Part shown: positions 1 to 4,721 of the stretch, in pieces | Position numbering within the stretch: the stretch's first letter is position 1 | How the letters are laid out: every line of letters starts with the position of its first letter | NCBI GenBank assembly: GCA_964420405.1 | Contig: CAYQTL010000107.1 | Location: 1-11,311 of the forward strand | Direction of reading: 5' to 3' | From: CAYQTL01 sp964420405 | Lineage (GTDB): Bacteria; Acidobacteriota; Thermoanaerobaculia; Thermoanaerobaculales; Sulfomarinibacteraceae | Length of the DNA stretch: 11,311 nucleotides | Notes under the pieces: generated by a model | Told to the model about the DNA's origin: nothing | Databases searched by the model: none | Seen by the model: only the letters and a program-made list of their open reading frames with translations | Program-made: the position numbers and the translations under genes

Positions 1-186
1 GTGGCCGGGCGGGCAATCCGATCTGCGGAGGCCCGCATCGGCCTGCAAAGCATGCCAGCTGGAAGCTGGCGCTACGGAAGCCGGCGTCGTCGCTGACGCT
101 GACGCTGCCATCTGTCGCTGTCGCTGCCGCTGATTCTGCCGCTGCGCCGGAGGGCACGGACGCGGACGCGGGTGCGCGCTCGCGGG
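1..186. repeat. Extragenic region with REP-like hairpin and CGCTGN hexamer array
   Basis: No convincing gene is seen here. Positions 54-70 form a perfect hairpin, GCCAGCT-GGA-AGCTGGC, followed by a second GC-rich GGAAGCCGGC segment. This resembles dispersed repetitive extragenic palindromes. Positions 91-145 are an imperfect hexamer array in which seven units read CGCTGN, with one 7-base unit breaking the phase. The array ends about 40 bases beyond the stop codon of the minus-strand FG-GAP gene. Frame 1 is open from the window edge to a TGA at 94-96, so the tail of an upstream gene cannot be fully excluded. The hairpin and biased composition argue against it. Confidence 0.5.
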
Positions 187-1623
187 TCACGGCCCGGTGG
201 AAGACCACGGGGCGACCCCCGCCTCGAACCCGTCGCCGAACACGAGCCGGTCGGTGCGGTTGAGGTACAGCTGGTTGCCGACGTCGGAGTCCCAGTTGGT
301 GACCGCGAGGTCGAGGTCGAGGGACACCTCGTACTCGACCGCGACCTCGGCGATCGGGTCGATCCCGACCGTCACCCAGCCCGACTCCCGGTGGAAGGTG
401 AAGCCGTCGGGCATCCGCTCGACGCCGTCGACCCACACCCGCCGGACCGTCTCGACCGGCTGGCGGGACAGCTGGAGAAGCCGCCGTCCGGCCGCCGGGA
501 TCGACTCGGCGACCAGCATCACGCCGTCACGGTCGACGTCTCCCAGCACCAGGCGCTCGACGACCGTCGACGGCCCCGAGGTCCACGCCGCGGCGGTCGC
601 GAGGCCGCCTCCCTGGTTGAGGTGGAGCCGCGCCTGCTCCCACCAGCCGCCGGTCACGAGGTCGAGGGCGCCGTCCGCATTCACGTCGCCGAGGGCGACC
701 GCCGAGCCGTAGCCCACCAGCGCCGACCAGGAGTACGTCGTCGCGAGCCCGCCCGCCACACCGTCGTACTGGCGGGTGCGGCCACTGCCGCCGAGCTGCG
801 TGTTGTCGGTCACGAAGAGCTCGGGCCGGCCGTCGCCGGTGACGTCCCCGGTCGCCAGCATGATCGCGTCCTGGCCGGCGCCGTCGGTGGTCCGCCAGCT
901 CGCGGTGGTCTCCAGCGCGCCGCCCGGGTTCCGGTAGACGGGCGTCTCCGCGCCGACGGTCGCGCCGGCCAGGTCGAGCCAGCCGTCGCCGTCCACGTCG
1001 ACCCACAGCACGCCCTGGAGGTGGTGGTCGTCGTCCGAGCTCCAGGTCGCCGCCGTGGGCAGCGCCCCGCCCGCGTTCACGTACACGACGTTGGCGTAGT
1101 GATGCGACGGCGAGTACGCCCACCCCGTCGCCACCGCGAGGTCCGGCCGGCCGTCGTTGTTCACGTCGCCGAATGCGCAGCCGAACGCATTGCCCACCAG
1201 CCCGGCCTGCCAGTCGGGCGTCGCCGACAGCGTCCCGGCGTTGTTGAGGTACAGCTTCGCCACCGGTCCGAAGGTGGTCCAGTCACCGAGGGTCGTCACC
1301 GCCACGTCCGGCCATCCGTCGCCGTCGACGTCGGCGACGTCGAGGTGGCCGTGCAGACCGCTGTCGGCCGACAGCCAGTCGGGCGTCGCGGGGAACCCTC
1401 CCGCGCCGCTGTTCAGGTACACCGCCACCGGCTGGACGGCCATGTCGTTGCCGTTGGACACCACCAGGTCGAGCCAGCCGTCGCGGTCGATGTCGGCCAG
1501 CGCCGCACCGGTCGAGACCCTCGTGTCGGTGGAGGTCCAGTCCGGTTGGGCGGGGTACGGCGCCTGGGCGCCGGCGGTCGCCGCCGCCAGCGCGACCATC
1601 GTCGCGGGAAGGATCCGGACCAT
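187..1623 (-). CDS. Secreted FG-GAP/VCBS repeat protein with C-terminal DGFEAG tag
   Basis: A 478-residue exported protein. It starts with a signal peptide (MVRILPATMVALAAATAGAQA) likely cut near residue 20. Seven repeats follow with Ca-binding-loop motifs of the form DxDxDG: ADIDRDGWLD, ADVDGDGWPD, GDVNNDGRPD, VDVDGDGWLD, GDVTGDGRPE, GDVNADGALD and GDVDRDG. This is the FG-GAP/VCBS family, expected to fold as a seven-bladed beta-propeller and usually found at the cell surface. A non-repeat segment of about 90 residues comes before the final VFGDGFEAGVAPWSSTGP tail. The start at 1623 was chosen because AGGAGG lies 4 bases upstream and the signal peptide begins there. The open frame continues upstream to 2721, but that part is antisense to the formyltransferase and is Arg/Ser-rich noise. 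Ligand or partner is unknown. The neighbour at 1688 is divergent, about 60 bases away. Confidence 0.88.
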   Translation of the reverse strand: MVRILPATMVALAAATAGAQAPYPAQPDWTSTDTRVSTGAALADIDRDGWLDLVVSNGNDMAVQPVAVYLNSGAGGFPATPDWLSADSGLHGHLDVADVDGDGWPDVAVTTLGDWTTFGPVAKLYLNNAGTLSATPDWQAGLVGNAFGCAFGDVNNDGRPDLAVATGWAYSPSHHYANVVYVNAGGALPTAATWSSDDDHHLQGVLWVDVDGDGWLDLAGATVGAETPVYRNPGGALETTASWRTTDGAGQDAIMLATGDVTGDGRPELFVTDNTQLGGSGRTRQYDGVAGGLATTYSWSALVGYGSAVALGDVNADGALDLVTGGWWEQARLHLNQGGGLATAAAWTSGPSTVVERLVLGDVDRDGVMLVAESIPAAGRRLLQLSRQPVETVRRVWVDGVERMPDGFTFHRESGWVTVGIDPIAEVAVEYEVSLDLDLAVTNWDSDVGNQLYLNRTDRLVFGDGFEAGVAPWSSTGP

Positions 1624-1687
1624 CGGGCCTCCTGGAGCGCGGACGTCGCCCGGCACCGGAGCATCGTACACTGCGCCCATCGAGCCG
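1624..1687. promoter_or_regulatory. Short divergent promoter region
   Basis: Only about 60 bases separate the two divergent genes. On the plus strand TACACT (1667-1672) is a -10-like hexamer lying 15 bases before CTG 1688 and 6 bases before an in-frame ATC at 1679. On the minus strand TACGAT (complement of 1662-1667) is a -10-like hexamer sharing one base with it. No clear -35 was found for either. No Shine-Dalgarno is suitably placed for the plus-strand gene; AGGAGG serves the minus-strand gene. Back-to-back -10 elements would make transcription of the two genes mutually exclusive at any moment. Confidence 0.3.
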
Positions 1688-2533
1688 CTGCTGCTGATCA
1701 CCAGCCCGGGGCCGTACCCCCGGTACCTCGCACGGGAGCTGGCAGTCGACCCGGGCCTGGCGGGTGTCGTCGTGTACGACACCCGGCCGATGTCGGCCCC
1801 GCCACCGGCGCCGGGGCCGCTGGGCCGGCTGGCGCGACGGCTCGGTGCGTCGGCCCTCAAGCGAGGCGTCGTCGCGCTCCGGCGGCGGATCCAGGTCGGC
1901 GGCGAGCGGTGGCGCGTCGAGTGCGCTCTCGCCGACATGAAGCGCTCGGCGTTCGCCGAGCTCCATGCGCGAATCGGCGGCCCGGTCGACGGCTGGCCCG
2001 ACGGCGTGGACCGGCTCGAGACCGCTGACGTCAACGACGCCGCGACCGTGGGCTGGTGCCGTGCCAGGCCCGTCGGCCTCGGCGTCGTGTTCATGGCGCC
2101 GATCCTCGGGCCGGAGATCCGCGCCGTCCCGCGGCTCGGAATCCTCAACGCCCACCCGTCGCTGCTGCCCGACGACCGCGGCGCCGATCCCGAGCTGTGG
2201 CAGGTGCTCGAAGGCCGGCTGGACCGCGCCGGGATGTCCCTCATCCTGATCGACGACGGGATCGACACGGGACCCGTGGTCCTGCGTCGCCCACTGCACG
2301 TCGAGCCACCGATCGACCCGTACCGGCTGCGGGCGCGCAACGTGCTCGACCTGCCGGAGCTCGTCCGGCAGGCCGCCGCGGGGCTGCACGACGGATCCCT
2401 CGTGCCGGAGGCCCAGCCACCCGGCGGCGGCCGCACCCATCGCCGGCGCGACCGCACCGCCGACATCGAGCGGCGACTCGTCGAGAAGCTCCGGCGCGCC
2501 TCTCGACCGCGGGCCGCGACTCTGGTACTGTGA
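1688..2533 (+). CDS. Formyltransferase-family protein, probable RiPP-cassette tailoring enzyme
   Basis: About 281 residues, related to the N-terminal catalytic domain of methionyl-tRNA, purine and sugar formyltransferases. The first strand and helix are LLLITSPGPYPRYLARELA. The active-site block ILNAHPSLLPDDRG carries Asn154 and His156, and DDGIDTGPVV carries Asp193, so the Asn-His-Asp triad is intact and activity is plausible. The formyl donor would be 10-formyltetrahydrofolate; the acceptor is unknown. No C-terminal OB domain of true Fmt is present. The C-terminus is Arg-rich. The start is unresolved: the fold needs the strand at about 1688, but the nearest in-frame ATG (1790) and GTG (1772) would remove it. 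CTG 1688 is used here; ATC 1679 is the alternative. The gene lies 86 bases upstream of the small peptide gene on the same strand, which hints at peptide modification. Confidence 0.75.
   Translation: MLLITSPGPYPRYLARELAVDPGLAGVVVYDTRPMSAPPPAPGPLGRLARRLGASALKRGVVALRRRIQVGGERWRVECALADMKRSAFAELHARIGGPVDGWPDGVDRLETADVNDAATVGWCRARPVGLGVVFMAPILGPEIRAVPRLGILNAHPSLLPDDRGADPELWQVLEGRLDRAGMSLILIDDGIDTGPVVLRRPLHVEPPIDPYRLRARNVLDLPELVRQAAAGLHDGSLVPEAQPPGGGRTHRRRDRTADIERRLVEKLRRASRPRAATLVL
2503..2531 (+). promoter_or_regulatory. Candidate promoter for the peptide operon
   Basis: TCGACC (2503-2508, four of six matches to TTGACA) is 17 bases upstream of TACTGT (2526-2531). TACTGT is preceded by TGG, giving an extended -10 arrangement. 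The hexamer itself matches TATAAT at only three of six positions, so support is modest. Transcription would begin near 2538, inside the adjacent dyad, and would produce a leader of about 80 bases ahead of the peptide gene. The promoter lies within the 3' end of the formyltransferase gene, so the peptide genes could be expressed separately from it. Confidence 0.3.
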
Positions 2534-2544
2534 CAGCCGTCACA
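2529..2544. promoter_or_regulatory. Perfect TGTGA-N6-TCACA dyad (CRP/FNR-type operator candidate)
   Basis: TGTGACAGCCGTCACA is a perfect inverted repeat with 6-base arms. It matches exactly the symmetrical TGTGA-N6-TCACA core recognised by CRP-family regulators. It overlaps the formyltransferase stop codon and lies 75 bases before the TTG start of the peptide gene. It also covers the end of the candidate -10 at 2526-2531, so a bound protein would more likely repress that promoter than activate it. No CRP-family gene is in the window. The same sequence could form a short RNA hairpin with an AGCC loop, but no U-tract follows. Confidence 0.5.
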
Positions 2545-2619
2545 GGGACCCCAGCGAGGAACGCGGAGCCGAACCCGGGAGCCGAGCTGGCGTCTCGTCC
2601 GCCACACGGGAGGATCGCC

Positions 2620-2775
2620 TTGACCGACCGACACGTCACCGCCGAGACCGAAGCCGAAGCCCGGCAGCCCCGACCCGATGTGTCGCGCGCCCCGTACGCC
2701 GCCCCAGAGCTCGTCGAGCACGGCAGGATCGAGCCTGGCATGGCGCCCTCGACGTTCGAGAAGAAGATCGAGTAG
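2620..2775 (+). CDS. Putative RiPP precursor peptide with lasso-type leader motif
   Basis: A 51-residue peptide translated from TTG, with GGGAGG ending 6 bases upstream; this strong site decides the start. The N-terminal part is acidic and polar without a signal peptide. Residues 26-35 read YAAPELVEHG, fitting the YxxPxLxxxG motif that lasso-peptide leaders use to bind the PqqD-like B1/RRE protein. The conserved Thr six residues after the Gly, normally at core -2, is Met41 here. The remaining tail is short: after Ala42 it reads PSTFEKKIE. It has no Cys, only two hydroxyl residues (Ser44, Thr45), and charged ends. It lacks the long C-terminal tail of a true lasso core. A PqqD-like gene begins 51 bases downstream. 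Precursor status is inferred from leader motif and context; an accessory binding peptide is the alternative. Confidence 0.65.
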   Translation: MTDRHVTAETEAEARQPRPDVSRAPYAAPELVEHGRIEPGMAPSTFEKKIE

Positions 2776-2792
2776 GCCGCCCCGCGCCGGCT

Positions 2793-2820
2793 CGCAGGGG
2801 TGACACCGCAGGGGAGACAG
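2793..2820 (+). repeat. 14-base tandem duplication carrying the ribosome binding site
   Basis: CGCAGGGGTGACAC (2793-2806) is followed directly by CGCAGGGGAGACAG (2807-2820), 12 of 14 bases identical. The second copy supplies the GGGGAG Shine-Dalgarno, 9 bases before ATG 2827. The first copy ends its AGGGG run at an alternative in-frame GTG at 2800, which it cannot serve because there is no spacing. Confidence 0.5.
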
Positions 2821-2826
2821 GCGCCG

Positions 2827-3117
2827 ATGGTCGGTCGTGACCTCGTCTACGTCCGCCGCGACGACGCGGTCGCTGCCCAGCCCGTTCCCGACGACCTCCT
2901 GGTCCTCGACCTGCGCAGCGGGCGGTACTACGGCGTCGGCCCCGTCGGCGCTGTGGTGTGGGAGCTGCTCGACGGGCGGCGGACCCTCGGCGACATCGCC
3001 GCCGAGCTGTGCCGGCGGTTCGACGTGGAGAGCGCGCAGGCGGAGTCCGACGTGGTGGCCTTCCTCGCCTCCCTCGAGGGACGCGGCCTCGTCAGGCGGT
3101 CGCCGGCGACGTGCTGA
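2827..3117 (+). CDS. PqqD-family peptide chaperone (RiPP recognition element)
   Basis: A 96-residue stand-alone PqqD-like protein. Hallmarks in order: DDLLVLDLRSGRYYGVGPVGAVVWELLDG (residues 21-49, shown by its DLRSGRYY strand-turn and the VGAVVWELLDG helix), RTLGDIAAELCRRFDV, then AESDVVAFLASLEGRGLV near the C-terminus. This is the winged-helix-like fold that binds leader peptides and presents them to modifying enzymes. In lasso systems the equivalent B1 protein recognises the YxxPxL motif present in the gene just upstream. ATG 2827 was preferred over GTG 2800 because only the former has a properly spaced Shine-Dalgarno. Its last 7 bases overlap the next gene, implying translational coupling with the kinase. 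This fits what I recall of HprK-associated PqqD proteins. Confidence 0.85.
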   Translation: MVGRDLVYVRRDDAVAAQPVPDDLLVLDLRSGRYYGVGPVGAVVWELLDGRRTLGDIAAELCRRFDVESAQAESDVVAFLASLEGRGLVRRSPATC

Positions 3118-3962
3118 CGGTCGCCGTCGGCGCGACGTTCGCGGTCCGGATCGCGGTCGAGCCGCGGCTCGCCGTCCGGGTCGCCGAGTACCTGCGGCAT
3201 CTCAGGGTCGACGCGGTCCCGCCCGGAGCGGCGGTGGCCTCGATCGGGACGGGACCGTGCCCGGTGGAGCCCGGACGGTTCGCGGAACCGGTCGCGTCAG
3301 GACCCGGGACGGCAGTGCGCCGCGCCGGAGAGGTGCTGCGATTCGACATTGGCGGAGGCGCCGCGTGGTGCGACCCGTCGCGGGGCGTCGCGGGCTTCGA
3401 GGCCGCCGGGGCGGGCGACGAGACCCTCGACCGGCTCGCCGCGCCGGTGCTCAACGCGGTGCTCTTCGAGCTGGCCCGACCGCACCGGCTGACCGGCGTC
3501 CACGCGGCGGCGGTGGCTCCCGGCGGGCGCGGGGTCCTGCTTCCGGGCGACCACGATGTCGGCAAGTCCACCATCGTCCGCCACGCCGCCGCCGCCGGCG
3601 TACCCGTGCTGTCCGACGACCTGGTGTGGCTCCAGGAGTCCGCTACCGGCTTCCGCCTGTGGGCGTTCCCACGCGGGGCACCGGCGGATCCCGCGCCGCC
3701 GCCGACCGCCGACGGCGTGCCGCTCGCGGCGATCGTCCTCCCCTCCATCGCGACCACGCCGCGCAGCCAGCTCCGCCCCGCGAGCATCCCGGAGGTGCTG
3801 GGGGTGCTGGCGGCGCAGGCCGGTTACCTGCCGGGAGGCGGCGACGAGCCCGAGCGGTTCCGGACGCTGGTCCGGGTGGCGTCGGCGGCGCCCGCCTGGT
3901 CGCTGGCCGCCGGCGCCGACCGCTCCGCCGTGCCGGCGCTGGTGTCCGGTCTGGTCGCGTAG
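3111..3962 (+). CDS. HprK-related P-loop kinase of a RiPP-type cassette
   Basis: 283 residues. The N-terminal 120 residues are poorly characterised. The C-terminal half resembles the HPr kinase catalytic domain: a GVHAAAVAP strand (residues 129-137), Walker A GDHDVGKST (146-154) and VLSDDLVWL (166-174), matching the Asp-Asp motif after the P-loop of HprK. The usual G-x-SGxGKS is altered to GDHDVGKS, but the invariant Lys152 and Ser153 remain. HprK homologues in paeninodin-type lasso clusters phosphorylate a C-terminal serine of the precursor. Here Ser44 or Thr45 of the nearby peptide would be the candidates, which is an inference. GTG 3111 is chosen because it overlaps the PqqD-like stop (TGA 3115-3117) and has AGGCGG upstream. 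The last 139 bases overlap the convergent peptidase gene. Confidence 0.8.
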   Translation: MLTVAVGATFAVRIAVEPRLAVRVAEYLRHLRVDAVPPGAAVASIGTGPCPVEPGRFAEPVASGPGTAVRRAGEVLRFDIGGGAAWCDPSRGVAGFEAAGAGDETLDRLAAPVLNAVLFELARPHRLTGVHAAAVAPGGRGVLLPGDHDVGKSTIVRHAAAAGVPVLSDDLVWLQESATGFRLWAFPRGAPADPAPPPTADGVPLAAIVLPSIATTPRSQLRPASIPEVLGVLAAQAGYLPGGGDEPERFRTLVRVASAAPAWSLAAGADRSAVPALVSGLVA

Positions 3963-4531
3963 CCCGCGGTCATCCACCGGCAGCGCGCCCACGCGCCGCG
4001 GACCGCCCGCCGCACCCGTCCGCCGGCCCGGGCGACGAGCCGCACCGCGAGCCAGCGGGAGCGGCGACCATCCGCCAGCCGACGGTGCCACCCGGCGAGC
4101 ACCGCGTCGACTGCGGCGCCGATCGCGCCCCCGAGCCGCAGCAGCCGCCTCGCCCTGCGGACCTCCAGCACCCTCCCGACGATGGCGTCCCGCGGCACCA
4201 GCTCCCCCTGCCAGGAGGCGTCCCCGGCGAGCCGCCAGCCGTCCGCGCTGAACCCGACGATCCGGTGGCAGACCGGCTGGCCGAGCGGGCCGCGCGCCAC
4301 CACCACCCAGCCGAGCCTGGGCCGGCCGCGCACCGGCACCACCGACACGACGTCGCCGTCGCGGAGCATCGGCTCCATGCACTGGCCCCGCACCGCCAGG
4401 TGGGCGAGGCGACCGGGGCCCTCCGCCAGGACCGCCCTGAGCAGCGACAGCGCCCGCAGCGACAGCTCGGGCGGTCCCGCATCCGGCGACGGGGCAGAGT
4501 CCGGCCGGGTCGTGGTCGGGCGCGGCGACAC
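3824..4531 (-). CDS. S24/S26-like peptidase with Cys at the nucleophile position
   Basis: 235 residues. After a variable N-terminus come VRGQCMEPMLRDGDVVSVVP, corresponding to the GxSMxPxLxxGD box of signal peptidases and LexA-like proteases, then PVCHRIVGF and RLAGDASW ... AIVGRVLEV. The His-Arg and Gly-Asp boxes resemble the Ser-His-Asp arrangement of Sec11/archaeal signal peptidases rather than the Ser-Lys dyad. The expected Ser is Cys (codon TGC), so the protein is either a Cys-variant protease or inactive. No obvious N-terminal membrane anchor is present. The Arg-rich C-terminus and a low-complexity tail run antisense through the kinase 3' end. The start is GTG 4531 with no Shine-Dalgarno. 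S24/S26 proteins are often found beside PqqD/HprK-type RiPP genes, so leader or product processing is plausible. Confidence 0.72.
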   Translation of the reverse strand: MSPRPTTTRPDSAPSPDAGPPELSLRALSLLRAVLAEGPGRLAHLAVRGQCMEPMLRDGDVVSVVPVRGRPRLGWVVVARGPLGQPVCHRIVGFSADGWRLAGDASWQGELVPRDAIVGRVLEVRRARRLLRLGGAIGAAVDAVLAGWHRRLADGRRSRWLAVRLVARAGGRVRRAVRGAWARCRWMTAGYATRPDTSAGTAERSAPAASDQAGAADATRTSVRNRSGSSPPPGR

Positions 4532-4544
4532 GGCGCGCAGTCTA
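4531..4544 (-). promoter_or_regulatory. -10-like hexamer giving a possible leaderless start
   Basis: On the minus strand TAGACT (complement of 4539-4544) stands 7 bases before GTG 4531. There is no Shine-Dalgarno between them, so a transcript starting at or near the GTG would be leaderless. No convincing -35 is visible. Confidence 0.25.
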
Positions 4545-4580
4545 CAGCCGACCGCGTCGTGCCGGTGCCACCTGCTCGCT

Positions 4581-4614
4581 CCGATCCCGATCCCGATCCC
4601 GATCCCGATCCCGA
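4581..4614. repeat. CCGATC hexanucleotide microsatellite
   Basis: Five perfect tandem copies of CCGATC followed by a partial CCGA. It lies between the peptidase start (4531) and the end of the secreted beta-sandwich gene (4722). Both genes run on the minus strand, so the array is in the upstream region of the former. Copy number may vary by slippage. Confidence 0.9.
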
Positions 4615-4620
4615 CGAGAT

Positions 4621-4650
4621 CGTCCCGCGGAGCATCGCTCCGCCCGGACG
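4621..4650 (-). terminator. Strong GC hairpin, possible terminator of the secreted beta-sandwich gene
   Basis: GCGGAGC (4627-4633) and GCTCCGC (4637-4643) pair perfectly around ATC. Outside them CGTCC (4621-4625) pairs with GGACG (4646-4650) across a small internal loop, giving 12 base pairs in total. It lies about 70 bases beyond the stop codon at 4722-4724. There is no T-run on either side, so a Rho-independent role is uncertain. It could instead stabilise the 3' end of the message. Confidence 0.4.
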
Positions 4651-4682
4651 GTCACACCCTCACACCTGCGCACCTTCACACC
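4651..4682. repeat. Four tandem octamers of the form NTCACACC
   Basis: GTCACACC, CTCACACC, TGCGCACC and TTCACACC follow one another with an exact period of 8. The third copy is degenerate and the first base of each is variable. On the minus strand the unit reads GGTGTGAN. The array directly follows the hairpin at 4621-4650 and ends 40 bases from the stop codon of the secreted beta-sandwich gene. Period-8 repeats are not coding-phase repeats, which supports an extragenic role. Confidence 0.75.
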
Positions 4683-4721
4683 GCAAGGTCGGCCGACCCC
4701 AGGTCCTCCGGCCGAGATCGC

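Noticed and set aside
1..96. 3' end of an upstream plus-strand gene
   Set aside because: Frame 1 is open to a TGA at 94-96, but the sequence contains a REP-like hairpin and shows no protein-family signal; the short length cannot decide it.
172..2028. 618-codon plus-strand open frame across the FG-GAP gene
   Set aside because: Its Arg/Val/His/Pro-rich content is the antisense image of DxDxDG repeats in GC-rich DNA; no ribosome site or recognisable domain, and it also overlaps the formyltransferase N-terminus.
1688..2533. Methionyl-tRNA formyltransferase (fmt)
   Set aside because: The catalytic triad is present but the C-terminal tRNA-binding OB domain is missing, and the gene is not next to def or similar translation genes.
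1624..2721. 366-codon upstream extension of the minus-strand FG-GAP frame
   Set aside because: It is antisense to the formyltransferase and the peptide gene, is Arg/Ser/Pro-rich without domains, and would bury the signal peptide and its AGGAGG site inside a longer protein.
2620..2775. A complete classical lasso-peptide gene cluster
   Set aside because: The leader motif and PqqD-like protein fit, but the core is too short to thread, the conserved Thr is replaced by Met, and neither the asparagine-synthetase-like cyclase nor the B2 protease is in the window.
3297..4382. 361-codon minus-strand frame opposite the kinase
   Set aside because: Arg/Gly/Ala-rich shadow without motifs; the S24/S26 frame in the same area has clear active-site boxes.
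4581..4682. CRISPR array
   Set aside because: Repeat units are only 6 and 8 bases with no spacers, and no cas genes are present.
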